Shown in pieces: positions 13,201 to 19,803 of a stretch of 64,000 nt of DNA. The stretch covers positions 1-64,000 of the forward strand of contig JACRJZ010000068.1 of NCBI GenBank assembly GCA_016219875.1, in the 5' to 3' direction. The notes beneath the pieces were generated by a model. The model did not search any database. It was not told the origin of the DNA and worked only from the letters and a program-made list of their open reading frames with translations. Both the position numbers and the translations under genes were made by a program. Each line of letters begins with the position of its first letter. Positions within the stretch are counted from its first letter, which is position 1. The DNA is from Verrucomicrobiota bacterium (GTDB lineage: Bacteria > Verrucomicrobiota > Verrucomicrobiia > Limisphaerales > JACRJZ01).

Positions 13201-14312
13201 AAATCCCGCGCGGTCCAAGCCGTGCCTTGGTCGGAGCCGTTGTCGAGGTATTTCCATACGACGTTCATCGGTGAAATGGTGACGGACACGCCGATCTTCG
13301 TGGGAGCCGCGACCCAGGTGGTGCCGGTGTCGTCCTGGCCGATGGCCGTCAGTTCATGCACGCCGCCGGTGACGGCGGACCACGTGGCGCTGAACGGGCT
13401 GGTGGCGTCCTGGCCGATGCTTTGCCCGTCCACGAAGAACTCCACGTTCGTCATCGTGCCGGCGGACAGCAGCGGCACGGCCCAGACGGTGATCGGATTT
13501 CCGGGCAGGAAGTACTGGCCGAAAGTGGGCGACACGATGGTCAGCCCCGGCGCCAGCACCAAGAGGCCCACGATGGGCGTCTGCGACGCGCCACCGCTGC
13601 TGTCATAAACGACGGCCGCGAACAGGTTCGTCCCCAGCGGCGCGTTCGAGACGACCAAGTTGTAGGGCGCGTTGGAAACGGTCCCGATGAAGCCGAACGA
13701 GCTGTACAACTCCACCCGCGACACGGTCGTCGTCTGGCCGGGGTACGAAGCCGTGACGGTGAATGGAATAGGAACGCCTTGCTGGAAGACCGCCCCGTTG
13801 GTCGGCGAAGTGATGGCCACTTGGGCCAGCACGCGCAAATTGAGGTTGTACGGGCCGGACGCGGCGCCAAAACCCTGGCCTCGTCCGTCCACCACAATGT
13901 GGTAGGTGACGCCTTCGACCGCCTGGATGGTGACGGCGCTGCTGGTAACGCCGTCGCGGACGTTGTCATTGGCGGCCACTTGGGTCAGGGCGTTGACGGC
14001 GGAGCCGGTGTACACGCCGAGCAGGGTGTTGAACGCGCTGTTCGTCGTGTCGATCAGCGTTGGCCCGCTCACCGGAGCTGTCCAACGAAACCATACCGTG
14101 CGTCCGCCGAGAAACTGGCTTCCCGACACGCGCGGCTCCCCGTTTTCCCGGGTGGCGTTCGAGGGGACGGCGCTGTTGCCGTTCGTGGCTACCACGGTGC
14201 CGGTCAGGACAAAGCCGTTGACGAAATTGTCGTTGGCGGGCTGGGCCTGGGCGGTGGCCACGGCCAGTGACGCCAGAGCGAGGGAGACGATGAGACGGAG
14301 GTTCTTTTTCAT
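1293..14312 (-). CDS. Giant secreted CotH / lamin-tail / Ig-like multidomain protein
   Basis: A 4,339-residue protein. The chosen ATG (14312) starts a signal peptide (MKKNLRLIVSLALASLAVA..AQA); an in-frame TTG lies 12 bases upstream. Approximate domain order: a PPC-like N-terminal domain; Ig-like domains; a LamG/concanavalin-like domain (about 670-865); six copies of an SbsA-like Ig domain (about 917-1705, each with VSGV(D/E)A.D..(V/I)NG and a HGI.D segment); a first lamin-tail domain (about 1710, INEIMFNP); a CotH-kinase-like region (about 2100-2480, including VISHDFDTIFGQG); a right-handed beta-helix (about 2575-2915); six more lamin-tail domains (starting near 3100, 3257, 3404, 3554, 3689, 3849); a DTDGDGIPDWW calcium-binding-like stretch (about 4030); and two C-terminal Ig domains. 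No PEP-CTERM or other C-terminal anchor is seen. Probably a cell-surface or matrix protein; the role is unknown. Two repeat-derived segments sit in frame. Confidence 0.9.
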   Translation of the reverse strand: MKKNLRLIVSLALASLAVATAQAQPANDNFVNGFVLTGTVVATNGNSAVPSNATRENGEPRVSGSQFLGGRTVWFRWTAPVSGPTLIDTTNSAFNTLLGVYTGSAVNALTQVAANDNVRDGVTSSAVTIQAVEGVTYHIVVDGRGQGFGAASGPYNLNLRVLAQVAITSPTNGAVFQQGVPIPFTVTASYPGQTTTVSRVELYSSFGFIGTVSNAPYNLVVSNAPLGTNLFAAVVYDSSGGASQTPIVGLLVLAPGLTIVSPTFGQYFLPGNPITVWAVPLLSAGTMTNVEFFVDGQSIGQDATSPFSATWSAVTGGVHELTAIGQDDTGTTWVAAPTKIGVSVTISPMNVVWKYLDNGSDQGTAWTARDFNDSTWTNGPAPLGYGDSQGRPPATTVSFGPDANNKYRTTYFRQAVVITNAANYAYLIFTFERDDGIIIYVNGTEAVRQNMSSGTVTYQSFASSNAGDDGTGVYTYSATAASLVEGTNVLAVEIHQDSANSSDIWFQLELGGLPVIPRNQTPVVALVNPTNNAAFLAPSTLTLIATATDSDGVVTNVEFFVDGAKIGETTNNVENEFSLDWNAPALGRHTLTVAASDDLGGRSVSATVVVTVFDAAATPLVQITSPANGVVMEGPTNLPISAMASAVSGITNVEFYAGTNRIGARASVTMTPAADYLFQNSLASAVGTAPALQNLGSNVFGLVTVDGASRTVLRFAENDGLSLIGATGVVPSNVFTAVLLFSFNDVSSWRRLMDFRNATVDDGLYVLNGALQFYPEAGGPANAIAANTFVQVVLTRDSAKNVTGYVNGVQQFTFVDDAGDAVLDANGVLRFFRDDGTEGSAGSVARLRLFDTALSAEQVAMLDRLPSTGLTWNSYSMVWSNAPFGVSSLVALAYDAQGVIGTSAVVSVTINTPPTNTVAPTVVRVVPMQGTNVGTLTNIQVVFSERVVGVDASDFLVNGAPALVVSGSGSNYTFTFPQPPYGEVEITWAADHGITDIGWPAPLPFAGANWAYTLLDLTPPTILGRTPGAGATVTNLTEVSVRFSEDVSGVDASDFRVNGSPAIGLSGSGSNYTFSFFQPAAGTVSFSWAAANGITDLASPPNAFNGAAAGWSCTLDNRTVLVQSNATWLFVKGTNEASTPVDFWRQPGFDDSGWSNAPAPFYYGDPYNSAAVPGTLLSDMRNNYSSVFLRKSFMVPNAAAVTNLQLRALIDDGFIMWINGREVLRTNMPPGDVAYNGLAVQAYSDNNGMPYENYVLPDPRGYLVDGTNVLAVAAYNQSLTDSSDFGFNAQLYTYLADPTVVPPSVASVSPAAGTLFYFTNLTVKFSEPVSGVEAADLLINGLAATEVTGGASNDLFTFSFAQPACGAVDVTWAAGHGIEDFDAPPKAFGGAIFHYTLLNPNAPIVASQAPLAGTSVASLTQITVTFTKPVTNVEAADFRINGFPADRVTGAGAAYTFEFAQPPYGAVTVGWATNHGITDLEAPANEFDPTRSGGSWIYALLDLAPPVVASQEPPAGASVTNLTHVTINFSEAVSGVNANDLLINGVPATGLSVSGAGTSYTFSFAQPNATTVFITWTNSHGIRDLAATPNSFNSAGPGATWSYTTPDTLPPVIASIEPAPNITVRSLMQVRVTFTEPVVGVRTNSLLINGRPVRQVSGSGAGPYAFAFLPPAAGQVSVGWAPFHGITDLALPANPFGGGEWMYLVDPNASFAGKVLINEIMFNPVSGRPADEWIELRNVSTNLINLTGWRFSRGVQFTFPNVSIPAGAYLVVAADVAALQAKYPAVTNVVGGWTGSLANSEETIELVTPLGESVNSVHYASAGDWARRERGRGANRVLGITRSGSTATVTVFGHGYTGTDQILISGADQPEYNGRFTINSITPSTFNITVPGTPATPATGVILCRQVLDNGQSGWSWFCAADGLGSSLELINPDLPNDVGQNWLVSATLQGTPGVANSVSTNNVAPLIQEVKHFPPVPRSSDPVAITARLQDEAADGVQSVTLFYRNHTTTGPAAFSSTNLLDDGAHSDGVARDGLYGVVLPPAANGAVTEFYVRATDTTGLVRTWPAPAWDTNNTTGQFANALYQVDNEAITDTMPSVRLVLSGTERVLFPPGDRQGDAEMNCTMIAIDGDGIGVRYNCGVRIRGAGTRGRNPPNNRLNIPNDNPWNGRTAVNLNGQFIHAALIGNVLAQKSAVVATDPHVVQYRINGVNPAPITAPINQTGNGAGWGTFLMLKPVDGDLLADQYPDDPDGNVYRASTGNHNADLSYYGTNVNTYVSSQNTAHGYFKTSNNTENDWTDLFNLCYAFSQVAADADYVQAISTNVNVVEWMRYFALGTLVNFGETSLFNGRGDDYALYRGQKDRRFVVISHDFDTIFGQGDTGTGYYPINTNASIFTMINPPNGNANVPVLRRFMSHPAFAPIYYRELKQLCDTVFHPSQLNPLFDQFLTGWGVGPDEATITGMKTYAANRRTIVLSQIPLALTLANNFSLSNGLPYTTAANLTLFGFGHSIDTRQVLVNGVQATWSAFDARWTNTVALAPGVNRVVVQALNADGVEFARLERDIWLDDASVQTVSGAITSDTAWTAANGPYQVTANLTINNGATLTIQAGTTIYLASGVNITVANGGRLLADGTDSAHIRFTRVPGGGNWGGITVNGGAGSPETRFAYANFEANGSTAIHSTGGTVFLDHLTFGNTAVQYVSLDGSSFVVQDCVFPTATAAFELVHGNGGIKAGGRGLFLRNFFGLANGYNDVVDFTGGNRPGPILQFLDNVFIGSGDDHLDLDGTDAWIEGNIFLHAHKNGSPDSSSAISGGLTGSDRSEITIVGNLIYDCDQAANAKEGNFYTFYNNTIVRTTKRGGTDTVSCVGLLADVNTQEGAGMYFEGNIIDDAEQLVYGRTNAVVTFTNNLISRLAGAAWTGPGGNNGTNDPLFKYVPAVTETSNFTSWAAAQVLWDWFSLRTGSPAAGKGPNGTDQGIPLQRFNASTVRPLLGASLSGEPDAVTGQNFATLTVGLNRTGNGIPASSWANGSGFTHYMWRLDGGAWSAETPITTPITLTALSEGAHYVEVTGKRDCGFYQDDTIYGRDAVLTHSRTWVVNTTVLPLRLNEILASNGGAVDHQGTTPDVIELHNTSGDTLDLAGVRITDDPGNPDKFIFPSNSIISPGGYKILYANNPDGTTGYHIGFNLSQDGQSLYLYDRPERGGALLDSVSFGPQLTDLSIGRVASLSHQMGEGQGEGWALTVPTFGGANKAASIGDPTRLRINEWLALGSAPFADDFVELYNPDVLPVSLGGLYLSDEIISWPGRHQIAALSFMPGRGYRRFLADGSPEQGPEHLNFRLDFEQGSLGLYLPNLTPIDLVMYQSQRLNVSQGRSPNGGTSIVFFDTPTPGAPNPTVAGPIPFGGALVINEVLADNASFLADDLSTPDWVELYNGTTNAVSLGGFSLTDDVLRITRYVFPAGTTIEPAGYLRLFCDGGLPASTTNTGFGLRATGGSLYLFDDQQNYLSSATVNYGLQLADLSIGRVPDGSTNWVLTSPTPNAANAAVPTLGDPANLRVNEWMAAPASGDDWFEIYNPNTQPVALGGLWLTDDLNNRTKHRIAPLSFIGADTNAWRVFLADGNTGAGADHVSFSLRAAGEAVGLSTPTGTLLDGRAFGGQTNGVSEGRFPDGGTEVVAFPGTESPGAPNYRWLTSVVINEVLTHTDLPLEDAIELHNLTSQDIDVSGWWLSDDMGAVRKYQIPAGTSLPAHGFTVIYETHFTNRNEAALPFALSSKGDETVLSAATNGALNGYRTHVRFGPAANGVSFGRYLNSVGEEEFVAMSARTFGVEDPSNVEQFRLGIGATNAYPKVGTVVLNEIMYHPPDLGTNDNVRDEFIELFNTSTVPVALFDPAYPTNVWHLRDAVDFDFPTNTSIQAGGYLLVVSFDPVNNPSALAAFRSRYNVSLDTVIVGPYSGKLANDTDEIELRRPDLPDTNGVAYILVEHIRYRDFTPWPIEADGTGLSLHRLSVTGYANDPTNWVASAPTPGPQTAPLDTDGDGIPDWWMQDHFGHPTGQSGDASLASQDADNDGMTNGGEYTAGTNPRDAQSLLKLGLEVNSGSAFVSFAGVANRSYSIQFKESPAATRWYRLADLDLGENSAPVTFTDTNPVTRQRLYRVATPSLPETNSGPKVLQSPDTQAADVGDTVRFRVVAIGSGALHYQWFYEEALIVEATGPAYELNNVTGATSGRYHVVVTDAAGSSTSETAVLTVKPAITDQPAGATVAVGGAVQFEVTALGTPPLQYRWYRDNRLVAGQTNAVLTLTNVTPTDEGSYHVVVRHLTPAGWAGTSSHPALLRVTGP
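4603..4639. repeat. Palindromic repeat in frame inside the giant gene
   Basis: CCCTCTCCCATC at 4615-4626 and its exact complement at 4628-4639 form a 12-bp-arm palindrome, preceded by CCCTCACCCTGG. In the protein it encodes SLSHQMGEGQGEGW. The neighbouring lamin-tail copy has only PDGSTNW between the same flanking residues (IGRV.. and ..LT), so this copy carries an insertion without a frame break. Confidence 0.8.
5359..5384. repeat. TTGAAGCG tandem repeat in frame inside the giant gene
   Basis: Three tandem units GTTGAAGC(G) are read through in the giant protein as part of LQRFNAST, between the beta-helix and the second lamin-tail domain. The same unit family recurs between genes at 51918-52007. 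Confidence 0.7.
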
Positions 14313-14716
14313 GGGAGTTACCAAATCGAAACGAAACGGTCACAAGAGTGACACAAAGACGACCGGGGACTGGGTGTGGGCACACGCATTGGCGCCTTAG
14401 ACTGGCGTGCCGGCAAGACGGTTACAGAAACCTTGGCGTTGGTCAGAAGACACGGCGGACGGATGCTGGCTCAAACAAATCATGCGTCGGAAATAGCGGC
14501 CCGCAAAGAAAGGGTCAAGACTTCGCCCACCCACCTGGCCACGGTCCAGGCCGGCATCCAGGTTCGCCACGCTTCGCGTTCAGTCCTACATGCGCAAGGG
14601 CGAAGCCAAGTCCGCAACATTTGTTGGCGGAGTCCGGCCCTCCTGGAATCTTCTTTGCGCCCGGAATTCCCTTCCCTCGCTCCGGGGGAGCTTCTACGCT
14701 TCGGCTCAGCATTTTC
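14313..14716. other. 404-bp divergent intergenic region
   Basis: This stretch separates the start of the giant minus-strand gene from the plus-strand peptidase gene, so it should hold both promoters. Reading frames through it carry no recognisable protein, and no convincing -35/-10 pair stands out by eye. Confidence 0.5.
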
Positions 14717-15856
14717 ATGACGGCTTCGGAAAAACTCCTTCGCGAATTGATTGCGCGGCCCAGCGTGAATCCGGCGTTCGCGCCGCCCGGCGATCCCTGC
14801 GCGGGCGAGCAGCGGATGGCGGAGTTCCTCGCCGCCATCGCGACGGGCGCCGGGTTGGACGTGGAATTCCAAACCGTGTTCTCGGAGCGCCGGAACGTCC
14901 TCGCGCGGCTGACCCCGTCAGGGAAGGTTCGCCGGCGCATCGTCCTTGCGCCGCACACCGATACCGTGGGCGCGACGGAAATGACGAACGCGATGTTCCG
15001 GCCAGTCAGGAAAGCGGGCCGGCTTCACGGTCGCGGCGCGTGTGACACCAAAGGCAGCGTCGCCGCCATGCTGACGGCGTTGCTGGAACTGACCCGCCAC
15101 GGCCCGCGTCCGACAGAAACCGAAATCCTCTTCGTCGGCTTGGTGGACGAGGAGCAAAGTCAGGCCGGCTCGCGGGCACTGGTGAAGTCCGGGTTCAAGG
15201 CTGATCTCGCCATCGTGGGCGAGCCGACGCGGCTGCGGGTGGTCACGGCGCACAAAGGCGCGGCGTGGCTGACGTTGGAGACGCGCGGCCAGGCGGCGCA
15301 CGGCGCGCGACCGGAACTCGGCCGCAACGCGGTGCATGAGATGGCGCGCATCGTGGACGTGATCGAGTCCCGCTACGCGCGGCAACTGCGGCGGCGACGG
15401 CATCCACTGCTGGGATCGCCGACGGTGAACGTCGGGTTCATCCACGGCGGACGCCAGGCCAACATCGTGCCCGACCGCTGCCTGATCGAACTGGACCGGC
15501 GCACCATCCCTGGAGAAACCAACGCCACCGTCCGGCGTGAACTCCGGGCTTTGCTGAAGCAGAACGATCTGGCGGCTGGGCTGGGCGATTTGAAAGGCGG
15601 ATTGCCCTGCTTGCCGATGGAAACGGACGCGACGCTGCCGCTCGTGCAAGAACTGCTCGCCGTCGTCGGACAGCGGCAACCCGCGGGTGTGGACTACTTC
15701 AGCGATGCCTCGGTGCTGGCGCACGGCGGGATTCCGAGCGTGCTGTTCGGGCCAGGGGACATCGCGCAAGCGCACACGGCGGACGAGTGGATCGCGCTGT
15801 CGTCGCTGGAGCGCGGCACCGCGATGCTGACGAAATTCCTGCGGTCATTGCCTTAA
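14717..15856 (+). CDS. M20 family metallopeptidase (ArgE/DapE-like)
   Basis: A 379-residue M20 hydrolase, normal length for ArgE/DapE/CPG2-type enzymes that remove acyl groups or cleave dipeptide-like bonds with one or two zinc ions. Visible ligands and catalytic residues are LAPHTDTVG (His and Asp), GRGACDTKGS (bridging Asp), and LVDEEQSQAGS (catalytic Glu pair). The dimerisation lid follows (about 170-280), ending in the TVNVGFIHGG and IPGE segments. A late YFSDASVLAHGGIPSVLFGPG holds the final histidine region. The ATG at 14717 is chosen because MTASEKLLRELI begins the family fold; upstream in-frame codons encode non-conserved residues. The true substrate (acetylornithine, succinyl-diaminopimelate or another) is not resolved; no arg or dap gene is adjacent. 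The flippase-like gene follows 29 bases downstream. Confidence 0.9.
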   Translation: MTASEKLLRELIARPSVNPAFAPPGDPCAGEQRMAEFLAAIATGAGLDVEFQTVFSERRNVLARLTPSGKVRRRIVLAPHTDTVGATEMTNAMFRPVRKAGRLHGRGACDTKGSVAAMLTALLELTRHGPRPTETEILFVGLVDEEQSQAGSRALVKSGFKADLAIVGEPTRLRVVTAHKGAAWLTLETRGQAAHGARPELGRNAVHEMARIVDVIESRYARQLRRRRHPLLGSPTVNVGFIHGGRQANIVPDRCLIELDRRTIPGETNATVRRELRALLKQNDLAAGLGDLKGGLPCLPMETDATLPLVQELLAVVGQRQPAGVDYFSDASVLAHGGIPSVLFGPGDIAQAHTADEWIALSSLERGTAMLTKFLRSLP

Positions 15857-15885
15857 GCCGACCACTTTTCCCCCTTCCCACTCAC

Positions 15886-17181
15886 ATGAGTCACGATTCC
15901 TCCAAAAACAAATTCTTCCGCCAGAGCGGCTGGATGATTTTCTGCACGGTGGTCAGCGGCTTTGCGTTTTACGGGGTCCATCCCTTCGCGAAGAAGATCC
16001 CGGAATCGGAGTACGGCATCCTGGGACTGATCCTGGCAGTACTGAACTGCATGTCCATTCCTTCGCTGGGTCTGCAGATGGTGTTTGCCCAGCAGACGGC
16101 GGCGGCGGTGGATGACCGGCATCGCCGTGAGTTGTCCGGTACCGCACATGGCGTGTTGTTGGGAACATTCCTGATCTGGCTGGCGGCGGCGGTGCTGGTG
16201 GTCGTGTTCCGGGAGCCAATCCTGGCACACTGGAAAATCAGCAACAGTGCGGCGCTGTGGCTGATGCTGTTGGTTGGGTTGTTGTCGATGTGGCTGCCTG
16301 TGTTCAACGGAATTTTGCAGGGGCAACAGAACTTCCTGTGGGTCGGATGGTCTTCCATGCTCAACAGCACGGGGCGGCTTGCGGCGGTGGCGGTCGTCGT
16401 GCTGGTCTTCCACGGCTATGCCGCCGGCATGACGGGCGGCATCTTGCTTGGCGTGCTGGTGAGCACGGTGATCGGCATCACCTTCAGCCGTGAAGTGTGG
16501 CGGGGACGGGGTGCGCCGGTGCCGTGGAAAAGCTGGCTGGCGCGCGTGGTGCCGTTGACGTTTGGATTTGGGGCGTTCCAGTTCATGTTCAGCGCGGACC
16601 CGCTCTTTGTGAAGGCCTGGTTCGACGAGACGACGACGGCGTATTACATCGCGGCGGGCACACTGGGACGGGCCTTGGTGGCGTTCACAGGCCCGGTGGT
16701 GAACGTGATGTTCCCGAAGGTCGTCCGCAGCGTGGCGTTGGCGGAGAAGACCAGCGTGGTGGGATTGACGCTGATCATCACCGCGGTGCTGGCGGGACTG
16801 GGAGCCTTGGGGCTCTCACTGGTAGCGCCGTGGCTGCTCGTGAAGGTGTACAAAGATACCTACGTCGCGGCCGTGCCGCTGCTGCCGTGGTTTGCCGCGG
16901 GTATGGCGCCGCTGGCGCTGGCCAACGTGCTCCTGAACGATCTGATGGCGCGGAGCCGCTTCAAGGTCGTGCCCTGGCTCATAGTGATCGTGGCGGGGTA
17001 TGCCACGGCTCTCAATTTTCACCACGCTTCGTTCGTGGCGGTCATCCAAGTGATCGGCGTGTTCAACTTGGTCTTCCTGGCGGTCGTTGGGTTGTTTGCT
17101 TGGATCGACGCGAAGACTGGCGCAGCACCCGCGCCGCCGGGAGAGAACTTTCTCAATCGCCATCGTGCTGTGAGCCCCTGA
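15886..17181 (+). CDS. Polysaccharide flippase-like membrane protein (MOP superfamily)
   Basis: A 431-residue integral membrane protein with about twelve hydrophobic segments, starting with WMIFCTVVSGFAFYGVHPFA and ending with a short polar tail. The layout, especially the SEYGILGLILAVLNCMSIPSLGLQ stretch after the first helix and the paired central helices, resembles Wzx-like lipid-linked oligosaccharide exporters of the MOP superfamily. Such proteins move undecaprenyl-linked sugars across the inner membrane. There are no glycosyltransferase genes nearby, so the cargo is unknown and a different MOP role is possible. The ATG at 15886 is preferred, since residues coded upstream overlap the peptidase gene. 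Confidence 0.75.
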   Translation: MSHDSSKNKFFRQSGWMIFCTVVSGFAFYGVHPFAKKIPESEYGILGLILAVLNCMSIPSLGLQMVFAQQTAAAVDDRHRRELSGTAHGVLLGTFLIWLAAAVLVVVFREPILAHWKISNSAALWLMLLVGLLSMWLPVFNGILQGQQNFLWVGWSSMLNSTGRLAAVAVVVLVFHGYAAGMTGGILLGVLVSTVIGITFSREVWRGRGAPVPWKSWLARVVPLTFGFGAFQFMFSADPLFVKAWFDETTTAYYIAAGTLGRALVAFTGPVVNVMFPKVVRSVALAEKTSVVGLTLIITAVLAGLGALGLSLVAPWLLVKVYKDTYVAAVPLLPWFAAGMAPLALANVLLNDLMARSRFKVVPWLIVIVAGYATALNFHHASFVAVIQVIGVFNLVFLAVVGLFAWIDAKTGAAPAPPGENFLNRHRAVSP

Positions 17182-17185
17182 ACTG

Positions 17186-17256
17186 GGTGGGGCGAGCGTA
17201 CCCGCGAGCCGTCGAGGGTTGCTCGCGCCCCGGCTCGCGGGTACGCTCGCCCCACC
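17186..17256. repeat. 25-bp perfect inverted repeat (large hairpin)
   Basis: Arms 17186-17210 (starting GGTGGGGCGAGCGTACCCGC) and 17232-17256 are exact reverse complements around a 21-base loop. It lies between the convergent flippase and EamA genes, five bases past the flippase stop. It may act as a bidirectional transcription barrier, but there is no T-run, so it could equally be a palindromic repeat element. Confidence 0.85.
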
Positions 17257-17309
17257 AAGGCTGTTCATGGCGGCGTAGCCGGCATGTTTCGCTGCACTGG
17301 ATGCCCCCT

Positions 17310-18215
17310 TCAATTCATCACCTTCAGCGCCACCACGCCCACTACGGCGACCACCCCGCCGGCAAGCGAACGCCAGGTGGGCCGCTCGCCTTCCACGAAG
17401 CGCGAGAACGGGATGATCACCAGCGGCGTGAGCGCCACGATGGGCAGAATCACGCCCGTGGGCTTGAGCATGAGCGCCCATTGAAACATAGCCACGCCCA
17501 CCGCCGGGCCGGCGCAGGCATTGGCCAGCGTCCACGGCAGCGCGCGCTTCAACTGGCCGGAGACTACGGGCGCAGACGGGGTGGTCTGTCGCTGCCGCCA
17601 TTTCACGAAGAGAAAGAACAGCGTGCCGACGATCACGCCCCCGATGATTCGCTGGTAGGCGGCGGTCATGCCATCGACCGGTTGTTCGCCGGCGGCTTTC
17701 GCCACCTCGACCGCACGGCGCGTCAGCACCGCGCCGCCGCCCTGGCCCAACGCGCCGACGATGGCACAGGCGACGCCCGCCCAAAGCGTGCCGCGGCCCA
17801 CGTTGATATGATCACTCGGCGCCAATGCCAGCGCCACGCCAGCCAGGATGGTGAGCGCGGCGAGGATTTCGCCCAACGTCAGCGGTGTCCCGAGCCACAG
17901 CCATTCCACGAGTGCGGCAAATGGCGCCGCCACGCAGTGGACGAGCAGGATGGAGAGCCTTGAGCCAATCCTCGGCAGCGCCTGGTAAAGCGCCACGTCG
18001 CCGAAGCCGAAGCCGACCAAGCCGCTCAAGAAAAAGATGGGCAGTGCCTTGCCCGACAAGCCTTGGCCGAACAGATGCGCCCACAATCCCAGCAGCAGCG
18101 CCGCGATCCAGACCCGCCAGAAGTTGGCTTCCGAACCGCCCAACAGCCGGGTGCTGCGCTGGGCGCACACGGCGGAGAGCGAAAACAGAATGGTGGTCGA
18201 AAAGGCCTGCCACAT
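17310..18215 (-). CDS. EamA/DMT-family transporter
   Basis: A 301-residue protein with about ten transmembrane segments in two halves, typical of the drug/metabolite transporter (EamA) superfamily. The first half begins MWQAFSTTILFSLSAVCAQR and the second half runs from about residue 150. LPRIGSRLSILLVHCVAAPFAALVEWLWLG is the characteristic end of the first EamA repeat, and MFQWALMLKPTGVILPIVALTPL that of the second. Members export metabolites, amino acids or drugs; the substrate cannot be told from sequence. Convergent with the flippase gene, separated by a strong hairpin. Confidence 0.85.
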   Translation of the reverse strand: MWQAFSTTILFSLSAVCAQRSTRLLGGSEANFWRVWIAALLLGLWAHLFGQGLSGKALPIFFLSGLVGFGFGDVALYQALPRIGSRLSILLVHCVAAPFAALVEWLWLGTPLTLGEILAALTILAGVALALAPSDHINVGRGTLWAGVACAIVGALGQGGGAVLTRRAVEVAKAAGEQPVDGMTAAYQRIIGGVIVGTLFFLFVKWRQRQTTPSAPVVSGQLKRALPWTLANACAGPAVGVAMFQWALMLKPTGVILPIVALTPLVIIPFSRFVEGERPTWRSLAGGVVAVVGVVALKVMN

Positions 18216-18261
18216 GGAGCGGGGAGAGTGCGGCGGGGCGCGGCGAAAAGCAAGAGGAGCA

Positions 18262-18388
18262 GGACAGGCGTCGCGCCTGTCTCCGGTATCAATGCATCGG
18301 ACCCGGTGTCAGCGGGACGTTTGACCTGAAGCGTTCACCGAGCAGTGAATGAGACTCTCGACAATGGAGACAGGCGCGCTACCTGTCC
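18262..18388. repeat. Inverted repeat pair with GACAGGCGTCGCGCCTGTC core
   Basis: GGACAGGCGTCGCGCCTGTC near 18262 is mirrored by GGAGACAGGCGCGCTACCTG near 18365. The element lies between the EamA and trpB genes. A close relative sits in frame inside the SNF2 helicase gene at 47221-47278. Confidence 0.75.
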
Positions 18389-18448
18389 TACGCAATAAAA
18401 CTTCCGCTTGGCGGCCCGGTGCCTTTGCGCGAGATTCGCGCCGCTATT

Positions 18449-19651
18449 ATGAGTCAGGTCGCCAGTCCAAATTTGCCCGACGCGCAAGGTCACTTCGGCC
18501 CCTACGGCGGCCGGTTCGTGCCCGAGACGCTCATGCATCCGCTACAGCAACTGGAGGCGGAGTATTTCCGCGCCCAGCAAGATCCCGAATTCCAGCGCGA
18601 GTTGACTTACTACCTGCGCGAGTTCTGCGGCCGCCCCACGCCGCTCTACTTCGCCGAGCGCCTGACGCGCGAACTGGGCGGCGCGAAGATTTACCTCAAA
18701 CGCGAAGACCTCCTCCACACGGGCGCGCACAAGATCAACAACTGCATTGGCCAGGTGCTGCTCGCCCGACGCATGGGCAAGGCGCGCGTCATCGCCGAAA
18801 CCGGCGCGGGCCAGCACGGTGTGGCCACGGCCACGGTGGCGGCGATGTTCGGCTTGAAGTGCGTGGTGTACATGGGGGCAGTGGATTGCGAGCGGCAGGC
18901 GCTCAACGTCTATCGCATGAAGATGCTCGGCGCGGACGTGGTGTCCGTGAAAGCCGGCCAGCAGACGCTCAAGGAGGCCATCAACGAAGCCATGCGCGAC
19001 TGGGTGACGAACGTGCGCCACACGCACTACATCCTCGGTACGGCCTACGGTTCGCACCCGTATCCGCTCATGGTGCGGAATTTCCAGCGCATCATCGGCG
19101 ACGAAGCGCGGCGGCAGATTCTCGAAAAGGAAGAACGCCTGCCTGACCTGCTCATCGCCTGCGTCGGTGGCGGCTCGAATGCGATTGGCCTGTTCTACCC
19201 CTTCCTCGGCGACGCCTCGGTGAAGATGATCGGCGTGGAAGCCGGCGGCGAAGGCATCGAAGCCGGCAAGCACGCGGCGCGCTTCCACGGCGGCTCACTG
19301 GGCGTGTTGCAAGGCACGCGCTCGTATTTGCTTCAGGACGAGTTCGGCCAGATTCAACTCACGCACAGCGTCAGCGCCGGACTCGACTACGCCGCCGTCG
19401 GCCCGGAGCACGCTTGGCTGCACGACCAGGGCCGCGTGGAATACACCTACGCCAAGGACGACGCGGCCCTCGACGCTTTCCTGAAACTGGCGCGGCTCGA
19501 GGGCATCATCCCCGCGCTTGAAAGCGCCCATGCCGTCGCGGAAGTCTTCCGTCGAGCGCCGTCCATGCGTCAGGACCAACTCCTCATCGTTAACCTCTCA
19601 GGGCGGGGCGACAAAGACGTGACGCAGGTGGCGGCGAAGGTCCAGCTTTGA
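18449..19651 (+). CDS. trpB: Tryptophan synthase beta chain
   Basis: A 400-residue TrpB1-type protein, which condenses indole with serine to tryptophan using PLP. The PLP lysine is K95 in [13 protein letters not shown], and the phosphate cradle GGGSNAIG, the glutamate segment ETGAGQHG, and the C-terminal LSGRGDKD motif are all present. The [16 protein letters not shown]-terminus is the standard TrpB start, so the ATG at 18449 is preferred over an upstream in-frame GTG at 18419. trpA is not adjacent, so the alpha subunit must be encoded elsewhere. A trpG/pabA gene lies about 4 kb downstream but not in an operon with it. Confidence 0.97.
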   Translation: MSQVASPNLPDAQGHFGPYGGRFVPETLMHPLQQLEAEYFRAQQDPEFQRELTYYLREFCGRPTPLYFAERLTRELGGAKIYLKREDLLHTGAHKINNCIGQVLLARRMGKARVIAETGAGQHGVATATVAAMFGLKCVVYMGAVDCERQALNVYRMKMLGADVVSVKAGQQTLKEAINEAMRDWVTNVRHTHYILGTAYGSHPYPLMVRNFQRIIGDEARRQILEKEERLPDLLIACVGGGSNAIGLFYPFLGDASVKMIGVEAGGEGIEAGKHAARFHGGSLGVLQGTRSYLLQDEFGQIQLTHSVSAGLDYAAVGPEHAWLHDQGRVEYTYAKDDAALDAFLKLARLEGIIPALESAHAVAEVFRRAPSMRQDQLLIVNLSGRGDKDVTQVAAKVQL

Positions 19652-19756
19652 GCGAGGAGGAGGCGTATCAGCATCGGGTCCGTCTCAGCGGTGATGTCGG
19701 CCAAGGCACGCTGAATGTCGTCAACTGTCATGTGGGAGAACTTGCCATGAGGAACA

Positions 19757-19794
19757 GAGCCTCCTCACGTCGGCTGCTACAGTTTTGCAGGAAG
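19757..19794. repeat. Repeat family B copy (GTCGGCTGCTAC type)
   Basis: These 38 bases (beginning GAGCCTCCTCACGTCGGCTG and ending TTTTGCAGGAAG) are identical to 48959-48996. Its terminal GCAGGAAG lies ten bases ahead of the GTG of the following gene and so may supply the ribosome binding site. Confidence 0.85.
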
Positions 19795-19803
19795 CCCTCC
19801 GCA

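Noticed and set aside
1323..13274. Very long plus-strand open frames antisense to the giant gene (e.g. 5376-9785, 1,469 codons)
   Set aside because: They mirror the GC-rich codon pattern of the minus-strand gene, have R/G/V/A-rich shadow composition and no recognisable domain.
17186..17256. Intrinsic terminator for the flippase gene
   Set aside because: The stem is very long with a 21-base loop and no T-run on either strand; listed as an inverted repeat instead.
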